Made by a program: the position numbers and the translations under genes
Part shown: positions 1-8,789 of the stretch, piece by piece
Layout of the letters: each line of letters begins with the position of its first letter
How positions within the stretch are numbered: position 1 is the first letter of the stretch
The notes under the pieces: model-generated
Database searches by the model: none
The model's input: only the letters and a program-made list of their open reading frames with translations
Told to the model about the DNA's origin: nothing
DNA from: Pelagibacteraceae bacterium TMED124
GTDB lineage: Bacteria > Pseudomonadota > Alphaproteobacteria > Pelagibacterales > Pelagibacteraceae
Assembly (NCBI GenBank): GCA_002171275.2
Contig: NHFZ02000019.1
Span: 1-28,335 of the forward strand
Length of the DNA stretch: 28,335 bases
Direction of reading: 5' to 3'

Positions 1-52
1 ATTTATTTTTTTTATCTAATAATGAAAATACGTTATTAATTTTATTTAACAT
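1..52 (-). CDS. Start of a further gene (17 codons), possibly an ABC exporter/flippase
   Basis: An ATG at 52..50 begins an open frame that runs off the left edge; only 17 residues are visible (MLNKINNVFSLLDKKNK). It starts one base after the TGA of the preceding glycosyltransferase, so it continues the operon. The short amphipathic start with a LLDKKNK-type segment resembles the cytoplasmic N-terminus of ABC transporter permease/ATPase fusions of the MsbA/PglK type, which would fit a polysaccharide cluster. Seventeen residues cannot establish this; only the open frame and its tight spacing are seen directly. Confidence 0.4.
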   Translation of the reverse strand, partial: MLNKINNVFSLLDKKNK

Positions 53-53
53 T

Positions 54-1211
54 TCAATTAAATAATTCTAGATTTTTTTTAATAAAATACTCTGAAACAA
101 AAAAATTTGGTGCAAAAGAGTTGTTGGTTTCTTTTGTGAAAGGAATCTTAAATTTATTTTGCAAATTTTTATCAAATTTAAATTCACCTTTTCTAAACTT
201 GATCATCTCATTAATTGCATTAAAAATTTCATCATCAGTATTTTCAATAAGTTCAAGACTAAATTTTTTGTATTGATTAGTTTGGTCAAACATTCCAACT
301 GGAGTTTCTTCACCTTTAAATTTAAAATTTGGATCAAGTAGTTTTTTATATGATATAAATTTTTTTTCTCTTTTATCAAAAACCTTTTTAAAAATTACAA
401 CAACATTATTTTGAAAAGTAAAAAGATTTGATGGGTGTATCCAATTAATATAAACAAGAGGTTTTTGAAAATTGATTGCTAAAATATCTGGACCTGACCC
501 GGTTCCTATATAAATTTCACAGTTTTTCATTAAGAACAGATCATTAGTCTGATTTCTGTATTCTGAAAAAGTATAATCGAAAATATTTTCATTATTACAT
601 TTTTTTTCTGCTTTTGAACCAAATCTTATAATGTTAAAATCTTTCACATAAAACTTTGATAATGCCTTTTCGTAATTTGTGAAACTTTCATTTCTATAAC
701 TATGATAATTGGCATTTAATTTACCTAAAGATTCTTTTTTATAAGCACCATCACGACAACTAAAAAGTAAATATTTTTTTTTTATTATTTGATTTATATA
801 GTCATCATTACTTTTTGACTCATAAATATCAAAATAAGAATTATTTTTTTTAGATAAATTTTTATAAATTTTATTATCTCTGTGTATATATCCAGTAATT
901 AAAATATTATTTATATTTTCAGTGTAAAGATTTGATTTATAGTAAAGATAATATAAAAAGTTAAAAAAAAAGTTTATTTTTTTTTCCATTATTGAAAAAT
1001 ATGCTATTTCAAAGATCTTAATATTTGCCAATCTATTTCTTTTATGTAGTTCGATTGGGTCAATGATAATTTTAAAATCTCTTTTAACAGTGGAAAGATA
1101 CATTAGATCAATAAGTCCACCTAAAAATGTTGGATTAATATAGATGTACTTGTTGTTATTAAATAAAGGATTTAAGATATAAAATATTATTTTTTTTACT
1201 AACCTTTTCAT
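54..1211 (-). CDS. TIGR04372-type putative glycosyltransferase (385 aa)
   Basis: Probably transfers a sugar during surface-glycan assembly in the cytoplasm; donor and acceptor are unknown. The protein has the C-terminal features of the TIGR04372 family: a CRDGAY segment near residue 152, an IIRFGSK segment near 194-200 and a GTGSGPD loop near 236 followed by a strand with PLVYINW, then a C-terminal stretch containing a 'LELIENTDDEI' segment. The upstream neighbour carries the equivalents (HVRE, FRMGDK, GTASGYW, LNVIENTEDEL), so the two are tandem paralogues. ATG start three bases after the upstream stop; TGA stop. No signal peptide or convincing membrane segment; a basic, hydrophobic N-terminus could associate with the membrane. 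Family assignment is from recognised motifs, function inferred. Confidence 0.75.
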   Translation of the reverse strand: MKRLVKKIIFYILNPLFNNNKYIYINPTFLGGLIDLMYLSTVKRDFKIIIDPIELHKRNRLANIKIFEIAYFSIMEKKINFFFNFLYYLYYKSNLYTENINNILITGYIHRDNKIYKNLSKKNNSYFDIYESKSNDDYINQIIKKKYLLFSCRDGAYKKESLGKLNANYHSYRNESFTNYEKALSKFYVKDFNIIRFGSKAEKKCNNENIFDYTFSEYRNQTNDLFLMKNCEIYIGTGSGPDILAINFQKPLVYINWIHPSNLFTFQNNVVVIFKKVFDKREKKFISYKKLLDPNFKFKGEETPVGMFDQTNQYKKFSLELIENTDDEIFNAINEMIKFRKGEFKFDKNLQNKFKIPFTKETNNSFAPNFFVSEYFIKKNLELFN

Positions 1212-1214
1212 AAG

Positions 1215-2588
1215 CTAAATATATTTTTTTATATAAGCGCTACTGAAATTAGCTAATGGCAATAATTTATTGCCATCATAAAAGTTTTCTCCTAAATGGA
1301 ATTTTTTAAATTTTTTGTTTAAATCAAGAAAATATTCTCTATTTTCAATTTTTTCTGATTGTAAATCAAACATATTTTTTACTGATTCATGTAACTCATC
1401 TTCTGTGTTTTCTATTACATTTAATGAATTTTTTTCGAATTGGTCTTTAGTCGTATAATAGGAATATTTTTTTGTTGAATAAATATCATTAACCGGAACA
1501 AAATTTTTTTGTTTATTTATTAAATTTTTCGGCAAGAAAACACAGTTATGATTAAATGAATAATAATCTAAAAAAGGTACATAGTTTGTTAAAAGTAAAG
1601 GAGTATTAAAAAAACTCGCTGCAGTCCAATAACCAGATGCGGTTCCTACCACAAATTTACTGGTGGCAGCTAAAAAAATATCCATAAAATCGGATTTAAA
1701 ATTCGAGAAAGGATAATCTATCAAACCTTTTGTTTTAGGAAGAGGTGTCATAGACTTATCTCCCATTCTAAAAACAGCGCCTCCTCTAGAAATAACTTCG
1801 TTTATTAATTTCATATAATTTTTTGGATTAGCATCTCTGTTTGTTTGGCTATCTTTTTTTTTACTTTCCCTAACATGAAGAGCCACATACCATTTGTAAT
1901 TACTTAGATTATTTTGGCTTAATATTTTTTTTCCTTCAAGATAGTCACTTCGCTTTAATTCTAAAAAATTAAAATTTAAATTTTTATTTTTTAATCTATA
2001 TTGATTTATTAAGTTTTCAGAAATTGACCAAGGATAATATTTTTTTTTATAAGGTAAAGATATCTCGATTGGAGCTTTTAAATAAAATATATTATTAATA
2101 TTTTTATAAAAAGAATAAGTGTTATTATTAAAATTTAAAAATGGTTTAAAAAGTGAAAGTAAAAATTTATTGTTTATTTTATCAAATTTTTTTACATAAA
2201 TTTTAGGTTTTTCGATTATTTTTAGAATATTTATTCTATTAAACAGATATGCAAAGACTGTTCTGTAATTTCCAAAACTACCCATCACTCTACAAGGAGG
2301 AAGTATATCTTTTGCTATGACTTTTTCTAAATTTTTTTTTTTGCTCCAGATTTTTTTTATTTCATCAAAATTTTCAATTAATTTATAACCCTCTGAAATT
2401 TTATCGGAGTTTATATTATTATAAGCAGTAAAAAAGATAAAGGCTGGATGATTTTTAATATTTTTATTGTAATGATTTTTTCCTAATTTTTTTTCTTTTT
2501 TAAGTTTTTTAATTATTCTATCCTCTTTAAAAAAAGAATATAAAATAAAAAAAAGTGAGCTAGTTTTTTTAAATAGAAAATTTTTCAA
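1215..2588 (-). CDS. TIGR04372-type putative glycosyltransferase (457 aa)
   Basis: Second, longer member of the TIGR04372 putative glycosyltransferase family. Visible features are ALHVRE at ~236-241 (a donor-phosphate type loop), FRMGDKSMTPLP near 273-284, and the GTASGYWTAA loop near 315-324 followed by NTPLLLTNYVP; the C-terminus has the LNVIENTEDEL segment. It has ~70 more N-terminal residues than the downstream paralogue, including a CRVMGSFGNYRT segment (~99-110). The start is a TTG nine bases after the upstream methyltransferase stop; no in-frame ATG occurs before residue ~102, so the TTG is preferred. No Shine-Dalgarno is evident. Sugar specificity cannot be read from the sequence. Confidence 0.78.
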   Translation of the reverse strand: MKNFLFKKTSSLFFILYSFFKEDRIIKKLKKEKKLGKNHYNKNIKNHPAFIFFTAYNNINSDKISEGYKLIENFDEIKKIWSKKKNLEKVIAKDILPPCRVMGSFGNYRTVFAYLFNRINILKIIEKPKIYVKKFDKINNKFLLSLFKPFLNFNNNTYSFYKNINNIFYLKAPIEISLPYKKKYYPWSISENLINQYRLKNKNLNFNFLELKRSDYLEGKKILSQNNLSNYKWYVALHVRESKKKDSQTNRDANPKNYMKLINEVISRGGAVFRMGDKSMTPLPKTKGLIDYPFSNFKSDFMDIFLAATSKFVVGTASGYWTAASFFNTPLLLTNYVPFLDYYSFNHNCVFLPKNLINKQKNFVPVNDIYSTKKYSYYTTKDQFEKNSLNVIENTEDELHESVKNMFDLQSEKIENREYFLDLNKKFKKFHLGENFYDGNKLLPLANFSSAYIKKYI

Positions 2589-2597
2589 TTTATTAGA

Positions 2598-3263
2598 TTA
2601 CTGAAAATATATAAACTCGTAATCACCTTTGTAGTTAGCTTGCTTGAATATATATCTCCATTCCTTATCAGTAAAAAAAGACTCTGCGGTTAGTGCCCAG
2701 CATTGTAAATTAAAAAGTTCTTTTTCATTCCTATATCCTTCAACTAATAAAAAGGAATTTTTTGATACTCTTTCAATTTCTTTAAGAGAAAAAATCAAAG
2801 AAGGTAATCTAAAATTATGAAGTGTATTAAAAGAAAATACCAAATCAAAATATTTACTTTTAATAGGAAATTTTTTTCGTGCATCATGATAGTATAAGTA
2901 CTTTTTGATTTCTTTTTTTGAATTTTTTATTCCATGTCTTGAAATATCAAATCCTGAAATTTTTATTGTAGGAATTAGTTTTTTAATCTCGTAAAGTAAA
3001 AAACCCTTGCCACAACCCACATCTAGGATTTTAGATCTGGAATTAAGTTTGTATTGTTTTATTAATTTTTTTGCTACTGGAGTCCATTTTCCAGGAATAT
3101 ATTTATATCCACCGTAACCATGATTCCGATGTCCATCCCAATAATCAAATTCGAATTTTTTTGCTTTAGTCATTGATTTCACTTTGTTATTGAACATTCT
3201 TCCCAAATAATCTCTATTTGTTGACTGATGCATTTTTGTAAATATATTAAGTTGTTTTTTCAT
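2598..3263 (-). CDS. Class I SAM-dependent methyltransferase (221 aa)
   Basis: A small Rossmann-fold methyltransferase. Motif I is ILDVGCGKGF (~79-88), followed by the acidic strand end GFDIS (~104-108) and a post-motif FDLVFSFNTLHN region. The long conserved-looking N-terminus (MHQSTNRDYLGRM, then FDYWDG and YGYGGYKYIPG) and the C-terminus ending GDYEFIYF suggest a complete member of a methyltransferase family found in O-antigen-type clusters. Target atom and substrate are not evident; a sugar hydroxyl, amino or carboxyl group of a nucleotide-sugar intermediate is the reasonable guess from context. ATG start 24 bases after the upstream oxygenase gene; its own stop is nine bases before the TTG of the next gene. 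Confidence 0.82.
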   Translation of the reverse strand: MKKQLNIFTKMHQSTNRDYLGRMFNNKVKSMTKAKKFEFDYWDGHRNHGYGGYKYIPGKWTPVAKKLIKQYKLNSRSKILDVGCGKGFLLYEIKKLIPTIKISGFDISRHGIKNSKKEIKKYLYYHDARKKFPIKSKYFDLVFSFNTLHNFRLPSLIFSLKEIERVSKNSFLLVEGYRNEKELFNLQCWALTAESFFTDKEWRYIFKQANYKGDYEFIYFQ

Positions 3264-3287
3264 AATTATTTATTCGAAAAAATAAAA

Positions 3288-4196
3288 TTAATTAAATAAG
3301 AACTTATTTACCTCTTTTTTTCTTAAATAAATTTTACTAGAATGATTATTAGTTTTTTTTAAAAGTCTAATTTCATTATCCAATCTTTTATTAAAAGTTT
3401 TAGTGTTTAACTTCGGCAAATACCAATATCTCCCTCTTCTGTTTGTTTTATTAAGCCAATATTTTTTTGATTTATAAGGATCTGAAAGTCTTAATCTAAA
3501 TTCCAAACTCAATCTGACCTCTTTTCCTTCTCTCATTGAATTGTGGGGTGTAAAACAGTTAAAAATAAACATAGAACCATTTTTATGGGATAAATTTAGT
3601 GACGGTAATTTCTTAATTTTTTTCATTTCTTTAAAGTATCTTTTTGTATTTAAAAAAAACTTATTTTTATAATATTTTGACAAATTAGAGAAATAATTAG
3701 CTTTGCTTTGATCGATATCATAAATATTTATTTTGGGACTAAATTTATTTACTTTCAAATATAAAACTATATTAACCAAATCATTTGGTTCTCCAGCCCA
3801 AGGATCACAATGTATTGATCCAGTGTCATATTTTGATTTAAATTTTTTAGGTTTTTGTGGGTGAACAATTCTAATATTTATCGGAAATTCTATGCCTTTA
3901 ATATACTTATTAATTAAGCCTTTTTTTTTTAATAATTCAATTAGGCTGGACTCTAAACCAACCATTAAATCTAAATCTTTTTTTAGAAAGAAAACTTTTG
4001 TTTTATTAAGAAATAACATTAATTTATTAAAACTTTGAAAATTTCTTTTTTCACTCTTTGAGAAGATTTCTAAAACTTTTTTTCTCAATTTTATTAACTC
4101 TTTTTGTTGAATATTTTCTGAATAAATAAATTTTGAGTAAAGATTATTTCTTTTTTTTTTAATTATAGAGTTAAAATAAGAATTATTATTTTTCAT
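3288..4196 (-). CDS. Fe(II)/2-oxoglutarate oxygenase-like protein (302 aa)
   Basis: Probable non-haem iron oxygenase of the cupin/PhyH-like fold. The iron facial triad can be proposed as H129 and D131 in the HCDPWAGEPND segment, and H218 in FTPHNSM, with R228 in a 'VRLSLEFRLR' strand as the candidate 2-oxoglutarate ligand. The same motif order and spacing occur in the 260-aa oxygenase at 11539-12321 (HSDTWSGD ... IPHGN ... TRVSLNCRF), so these are distant paralogues within one operon. Substrate unknown; the neighbouring SDR, split transketolase and methyltransferase suggest hydroxylation or oxidation of a nucleotide-linked or lipid-linked sugar. The start overlaps the upstream epimerase gene by 11 bases. 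The C-terminus after residue ~240 is basic and rich in W/Y, without a recognised domain. Confidence 0.68.
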   Translation of the reverse strand: MKNNNSYFNSIIKKKRNNLYSKFIYSENIQQKELIKLRKKVLEIFSKSEKRNFQSFNKLMLFLNKTKVFFLKKDLDLMVGLESSLIELLKKKGLINKYIKGIEFPINIRIVHPQKPKKFKSKYDTGSIHCDPWAGEPNDLVNIVLYLKVNKFSPKINIYDIDQSKANYFSNLSKYYKNKFFLNTKRYFKEMKKIKKLPSLNLSHKNGSMFIFNCFTPHNSMREGKEVRLSLEFRLRLSDPYKSKKYWLNKTNRRGRYWYLPKLNTKTFNKRLDNEIRLLKKTNNHSSKIYLRKKEVNKFLFN

Positions 4197-5070
4197 TAGA
4201 TTTATAACGATTATATAACCTGCCTAAATTTTTATCTAAATGAGCAAATTTATAATTTCCAATTATTTTTTGCAGTAAATTATTATTCATTATATGATTG
4301 ACCTTTTTTCTTGTTCTCTTTATTTTTTTTATTTTAATTTTTTTTTTTGAAACAGTTTCAAGAATTTTAATTATTTCACTAAAAGAATATGGTTTTCCTG
4401 AACAAACATTAACCACACCTTGGAATGAATTATTCGATAATTTAAAAATAATATTATTAAGGTCATTAATATAAATATAATCTCTTTTTTCCTCACCATT
4501 TCCCCATATAGAAAATGAATTTAATTTCAAAAAATTATTGAGAAACATCGTTGGTCCATAATTTTTGGCAGAGTCCCCCTCTCCATAAACTCTTGGAATT
4601 CGAGCAACAACTAAGGGTATCTCCCTTTCTTCGCATATTTTTATTAACAGTCTCTCCGCAAGATATTTTGCTATTCCATAATAAGAAGTGGGATCAGGCA
4701 GAGTTTTCTCAGTAGTATTTAAATTATTTGTATCCTCACCATAAACTGATTGTGTGCTAAAAAATATTATTTTTTTTGGTTTTTTTAAACTTATAATTTT
4801 ATTAAAGTTTTTTATTATATCTAAATTTTTTTCAAGATCACTTATTTTTGCATTTCTTTGAGTTTTATTGAATGAAAGAAAAAATATAATAGATTTTTTA
4901 TCGATAAATTTAGATAATTTTTTTGCTTTATTTTCTATGCTAAGATCAATTTTTTTTGATCCAAATCCTAAAATTTTGGCCTTATTCTTTATTTTTTTTT
5001 CTAAATATATAAAAAGGTTTTTTCCTACAAAACCTGTATTCCCTAAAACTAAGTAATTATTTTTTGACAT
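4186..5070 (-). CDS. NAD-dependent epimerase/dehydratase, extended SDR (294 aa)
   Basis: Acts on a nucleotide sugar by transient oxidation at C4 or a related NAD(P)-dependent reaction. The cofactor loop is GNTGFVG (~10-16), and the catalytic set is S105 region (FFSTQSVYG), Y131 and K135 (YYGIAK). The substrate side has VARIPRVYG and a RDYIYINDL segment typical of nucleotide-sugar SDRs. At 294 residues it is at the short end of the extended SDR family. Its ATG lies inside the end of the split-transketolase gene (14-base overlap), implying translational coupling. Exact reaction (4-epimerase, reductase or dehydratase) cannot be decided from the motifs alone. Confidence 0.82.
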   Translation of the reverse strand: MSKNNYLVLGNTGFVGKNLFIYLEKKIKNKAKILGFGSKKIDLSIENKAKKLSKFIDKKSIIFFLSFNKTQRNAKISDLEKNLDIIKNFNKIISLKKPKKIIFFSTQSVYGEDTNNLNTTEKTLPDPTSYYGIAKYLAERLLIKICEEREIPLVVARIPRVYGEGDSAKNYGPTMFLNNFLKLNSFSIWGNGEEKRDYIYINDLNNIIFKLSNNSFQGVVNVCSGKPYSFSEIIKILETVSKKKIKIKKIKRTRKKVNHIMNNNLLQKIIGNYKFAHLDKNLGRLYNRYKSNEK

Positions 5071-6031
5071 TCTTATACTTTGATTTAATCCAGGAAAACG
5101 TTTCTTTAATAATTGAATTGGTGTCTATTTTATAATATTTTCTCAACCATTCTCTGTCTCCATATGATTTGCAGTATTCATCATTTATTCCAAATCTCTT
5201 AAGAGGAGTTGATATCTGATTATCTACAATTAATTCACAAATTTGCGAACCAATACCACCATCGATGTGTTGTTCTTCTATGGTTATTGCTGCTTTAGTC
5301 TTATGCAAAATTTCAATTATTTTTTTTTTATTCAGCGGTTTAATTCTAAAAATATCTATAAAAGAAGTATTGATATTTTCTTTTTCTAGAGCCTTCTTAA
5401 TTTCTTTTGCTTGCTCAATCATGCTTCCGGTTGAAAAAATACACAAATCTGAAAATTTATTCTTATTACCAAAATAATGTAGTCCATCTTCGAGTTCTTT
5501 AAAATGTTGATAATTATCGGGAAAAAATCCTTTATCTAATTTTATATAGACTGGTTGCTTTGATTGGTACGCTATTTTAACAGCGCCTCTTGAGGATGTG
5601 TTGTCGCAAGGATTAAGTATTTTTAAGTTTGGTAATGATCTCATAATTGCAACATCTTCTATCGCTTGATGAGAAGTTCCGTGGTAGGCATATGTTAAAC
5701 TCGAACCATTTCCTACTATAGTTACTGGTAAATTTGGATAACACAAATCTGTTTTAATTTGTTCAAGACAACGTTGGGTTATAAATGGAGTTATTGTAAA
5801 TAAAAAAACCTTTTTTTTATTAAGTGCCATTCCAGCTGCAAAGCTAATCATGTTTTGTTCGGATATACCAATGTTCATATATTGTTTATTAAGTTTATTT
5901 TTAAAATCAGACAAAGCCCATGCGCCATGATCTGCTGAAATAAAAAATAAATTTTTATCTTTTAGACCGATATTTCTAAGTTCTCTAAAAAAAGCAGTCA
6001 TAATATCAATATTTTCAAAATTTTTTTTCAT
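5057..6031 (-). CDS. Transketolase C-terminal subunit (pyrimidine-binding + C domain, 324 aa)
   Basis: Second half of a split transketolase-type ThDP enzyme. It carries the pyrimidine-binding domain with the catalytic glutamate E58 in NIGISEQNM, followed by the transketolase C-terminal domain (from ~residue 190, with IDIFRIKPL and TIEEQHIDGGIG). Start and stop codons of the two subunit genes overlap (TAATG), so equimolar synthesis is expected. In bacteria with split transketolases of this type inside polysaccharide loci, the pair is thought to transfer a two-carbon ketol unit onto a sugar or aldehyde intermediate rather than to serve the pentose phosphate pathway; that role is inferred here from location. 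Length is normal for the half-enzyme. Confidence 0.88.
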   Translation of the reverse strand: MKKNFENIDIMTAFFRELRNIGLKDKNLFFISADHGAWALSDFKNKLNKQYMNIGISEQNMISFAAGMALNKKKVFLFTITPFITQRCLEQIKTDLCYPNLPVTIVGNGSSLTYAYHGTSHQAIEDVAIMRSLPNLKILNPCDNTSSRGAVKIAYQSKQPVYIKLDKGFFPDNYQHFKELEDGLHYFGNKNKFSDLCIFSTGSMIEQAKEIKKALEKENINTSFIDIFRIKPLNKKKIIEILHKTKAAITIEEQHIDGGIGSQICELIVDNQISTPLKRFGINDEYCKSYGDREWLRKYYKIDTNSIIKETFSWIKSKYKNVKK

Positions 6032-6858
6032 TAATTATTTAGTTCCTTAATTGCTTTTTCATATTCATCTTTTTGTGGAACAGCGTGATGCCATTTAAGA
6101 TTTTTTTCCATAAATGAGATACCTTTGCCTTTAATTGTATTTGCTATAATAATGCTCGGAAGTAAGATTTTTTTAGATTTTATTTTATTAAAAACCTTAT
6201 CTAATTCTTCAAATGAATGTCCATTAATTTCATAAACTCTATATCCAAAAGCTATTAATTTTTTTCTTAGTGGATCAATTTTGATACAATCTTCAGTTTT
6301 ATCCATTACAATTTGCTTATTCCTATCTATAATTATGGTTAAATTATTAAGTTTATGATGACTTGCAAATAGTAATGCTTCCCAGATTGAACCTTCGTAT
6401 AATTCTCCGTCACTAATTAAAGCAAAAACTTTATATTTTTTTTTATCAAGCTTTGCAGAAAATGCTAGTCCACAGGCAATACCTAGACCATGTCCTAATG
6501 ATCCAGTATCAAATTCTACACCAGGTACTTTTTCACTTAAATGTGTTGCTAAGCGAGTATTATTTTTACAATAAGTATTTAATTCAGAATATTTTATAAA
6601 ACCTAGATTTGCTAAAACGGCATAATAGGCTGCTGTTGCATGACCTTTGCTAACAATTAATCTATCTCTATTTTTGAGTTTCGGTTTTTTAGCATTAAAC
6701 TTTAAATTTTTACCAAAATATAACGAGATTAGTATATCAACGCATGAAAGGCTTCCTCCTATATGTCCAGATTTTGCATTATAAATTGTTTTTAAAATTA
6801 ATTTTCTAATTTTTATAGATATTTTTTTTAGAAAATCTTTTTTTTTCTTTTTTAACAT
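6031..6858 (-). CDS. Transketolase N-terminal subunit (ThDP-binding, 275 aa)
   Basis: Diphosphate-binding half of a split transketolase. Diagnostic segments are the H32-containing SGHIGGSLSCVD loop, the SKGHATAAYYA segment (~70-80), GSLGHGLGIA (~119-128), and the ThDP/Mg motif SDGELYEG...IIIDRN (S149-D150-G151 to N180); S in place of the first glycine of GDG is common in split transketolases. Works with the partner encoded immediately downstream. It is preceded by a 48-base spacer, one of the longer ones in the operon, in which no promoter is convincing. ATG start. Two other ThDP systems sit in the same window (12.3-14.3 kb and 26.6-28.2 kb). Confidence 0.88.
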   Translation of the reverse strand: MLKKKKKDFLKKISIKIRKLILKTIYNAKSGHIGGSLSCVDILISLYFGKNLKFNAKKPKLKNRDRLIVSKGHATAAYYAVLANLGFIKYSELNTYCKNNTRLATHLSEKVPGVEFDTGSLGHGLGIACGLAFSAKLDKKKYKVFALISDGELYEGSIWEALLFASHHKLNNLTIIIDRNKQIVMDKTEDCIKIDPLRKKLIAFGYRVYEINGHSFEELDKVFNKIKSKKILLPSIIIANTIKGKGISFMEKNLKWHHAVPQKDEYEKAIKELNN

Positions 6859-6906
6859 TTTTAAATTTTTCTATGCAAATTTTTTATGTCTAGTTTTGGG
6901 TCGTAA

Positions 6907-7677
6907 TTAAACTATAAAATAAGAAATTCTTGAAATATGGGGAAATCTTTTGATTTTTATTTTATTTAGGTTGAAAACTTCTTTTAATGCTGGCGTTACA
7001 CCTCTTGCCATATCACAGTTTAATTCGTCAAATGCTAATATACTACCTTTTGCAAGATGTGGTTTCATTAAACTTAAACACTTTTTTGTGGGTTTATAAA
7101 TATCCATATCAAAAAATGCAAATGAAACTATAGTTTCGGTTGCTTTATCTAAATATTTTTTTAGAGTTTTTGATGCATCTCCTTTAATAATTTCATATTT
7201 TTTAATGTGGGACGCTGGGTTCTCTTGTTCAAGATGTTTTAGTAGATTTGATATATAATTTGAATAATTTTTTGGTAGTTTGTGAGAACCAACGGGGTAT
7301 TTTCCATCGTCTATTTCTGACTCATTTAAAAAACCCTCGAAGGTATCAAACCCTATAATTTTTCTCTTAATGTTGTAAGGTTCGTATGCACCTCTGAGTG
7401 CAACAAGTATTGAAAGATTCTGACCCCATCTAATTCCAAATTCCATAATAACTCCCTCGGTATTTAAAATTTGTCTATAAATTTCATTAAAAAAAAGCAT
7501 CCTCGAAAAATTTTTAGTAGTTAAATATAAACCTAAATTTTCTAATTTTTCTTTATCTGGTACTGGTGATTTTAAGTATAAATCCAGTAATTTTTGTCTA
7601 TTTTTTAACTCAATTAAACTTGATCTTTTTGTAATGTGATACTCTTTTAAAATTTTTTTATTCCTTTTTTTTTTCAT
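6907..7677 (-). CDS. TylF/MycF-like sugar O-methyltransferase (256 aa)
   Basis: SAM-dependent methyltransferase of the macrocin/dTDP-6-deoxyhexose O-methyltransferase type. Seen directly: SAM-binding MEFGIRWGQNLS (~78-89), the GFDTFEGF signature (~109-116), GDASKTL, and a metal/catalytic region FAFFDMDIYKPT (~187-197) followed by GSILAFDELN. These match the TylF-like fold, in which a Mg-dependent enzyme methylates a sugar hydroxyl. The last residues ISRISYFIV are intact, so it appears full length. Placed between a radical SAM gene and the split transketolase. Which sugar hydroxyl is methylated cannot be told. Confidence 0.8.
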   Translation of the reverse strand: MKKKRNKKILKEYHITKRSSLIELKNRQKLLDLYLKSPVPDKEKLENLGLYLTTKNFSRMLFFNEIYRQILNTEGVIMEFGIRWGQNLSILVALRGAYEPYNIKRKIIGFDTFEGFLNESEIDDGKYPVGSHKLPKNYSNYISNLLKHLEQENPASHIKKYEIIKGDASKTLKKYLDKATETIVSFAFFDMDIYKPTKKCLSLMKPHLAKGSILAFDELNCDMARGVTPALKEVFNLNKIKIKRFPHISRISYFIV

Positions 7678-7691
7678 AATTTAATATATCT

Positions 7692-8768
7692 CTAGTTTAA
7701 TGGTTTGAGCCATCCGCAATGATTACAAGCTTCAACTGTTCCCTCTTCTGCAATTACTCTTCTAAACTCTTTAAATTTTTCACCATAAATTACTTTGTCT
7801 AAGCCATTCTTAACATTTCCCATATTTACTGCCAAACAAGGGAAGAATGTTCCATCAACGTTTATATGCGCTGTTCCCCATGGAGCAACACATGGTTTAT
7901 AGTTTTTTTTGATATGTTCAGGATTGTTAAAATAATCCATATCAATTTTTTTGTCATCATCAGCAACTGAAGCTAGAGCTGGATGAAGAAAAGCAGTTTT
8001 ATTATTATTTTTATTATATTCTTTTACTAAATTTAATTGATTTATTATTGTTTTCCAATTTTTGTAAACTGGAGAAATACTTTTCTCAAAAATCTTTTTA
8101 AAATCAAACATTACATCTGAGTGCTGTATAGGTGATCCTTTTAAAAATTGAAATGCATGAGTATCGCACTGAAGATCTTGAACGCAGTATTTGTGAATAT
8201 TTAATAAATCTTTGGCATTTTCGTCTAAAACAACAGTTTTTGAGTCCAAGTTACAATGATTGTAATTAAGTTCTTTTTTCCTTTTCTGAAAATATAACAT
8301 CATCTTTTCAACATGTTGCCATTTTTCATCCCATTTTTTTTCATTAACATTTGCTTGTTTTCTAATTATATTTTTTTCATTGTCTATTGAGACAGATAGA
8401 ACTTTAAAATTTTTATATTCGAGCATGAAATTGATTAGATCTTCTGTGAGAAGCAGGCCATTAGTAATCATGTTACATTCAAATTTTGAGGCAACATGAT
8501 CAAAAATTTTTCTAAAATCTTTAATTACTATCGGTTCGCCTCCAGTTAATGTCACTCTCGAATTTTCTGGTAATTGATCTGTAAGTTTAATCCAGTCATC
8601 TGCTGTCATTGCTCCTTCTTGTTTTTTTCTATCCTGAAAACAAAAAGTACAAGCTAAGTTACATAGATTTGTAAGAACAAAACAATATCTCTTAGGATAA
8701 GCTATATTATTTTTTTTCGCATTAATTGCGTATTCGATTAAGTCATCATGGTATTGTCCTCTTTTCAT
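7692..8768 (-). CDS. Radical SAM protein with short SPASM-like C-terminus (358 aa)
   Basis: Radical SAM enzyme: the 4Fe-4S/SAM motif is C36-N-L-A-C40-T-F-C43, followed by the TLTGGEP segment (~74-79) that contacts the SAM amino group. The C-terminus has C293, C311 and a CxxC (C348, C351) and then ends, giving four cysteines, enough for one auxiliary cluster and shorter than a classic seven-cysteine SPASM domain. A radical reaction on a sugar intermediate (dehydration, epimerisation, C-C bond chemistry or deoxygenation) would fit the operon; this is inference. No small peptide precursor gene is visible nearby, so peptide maturation is less likely. ATG start 21 bases after the PhyH-like gene. 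Confidence 0.85.
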   Translation of the reverse strand: MKRGQYHDDLIEYAINAKKNNIAYPKRYCFVLTNLCNLACTFCFQDRKKQEGAMTADDWIKLTDQLPENSRVTLTGGEPIVIKDFRKIFDHVASKFECNMITNGLLLTEDLINFMLEYKNFKVLSVSIDNEKNIIRKQANVNEKKWDEKWQHVEKMMLYFQKRKKELNYNHCNLDSKTVVLDENAKDLLNIHKYCVQDLQCDTHAFQFLKGSPIQHSDVMFDFKKIFEKSISPVYKNWKTIINQLNLVKEYNKNNNKTAFLHPALASVADDDKKIDMDYFNNPEHIKKNYKPCVAPWGTAHINVDGTFFPCLAVNMGNVKNGLDKVIYGEKFKEFRRVIAEEGTVEACNHCGWLKPLN

Positions 8769-8789
8769 AATTTATCTAAATTTTTAAGA

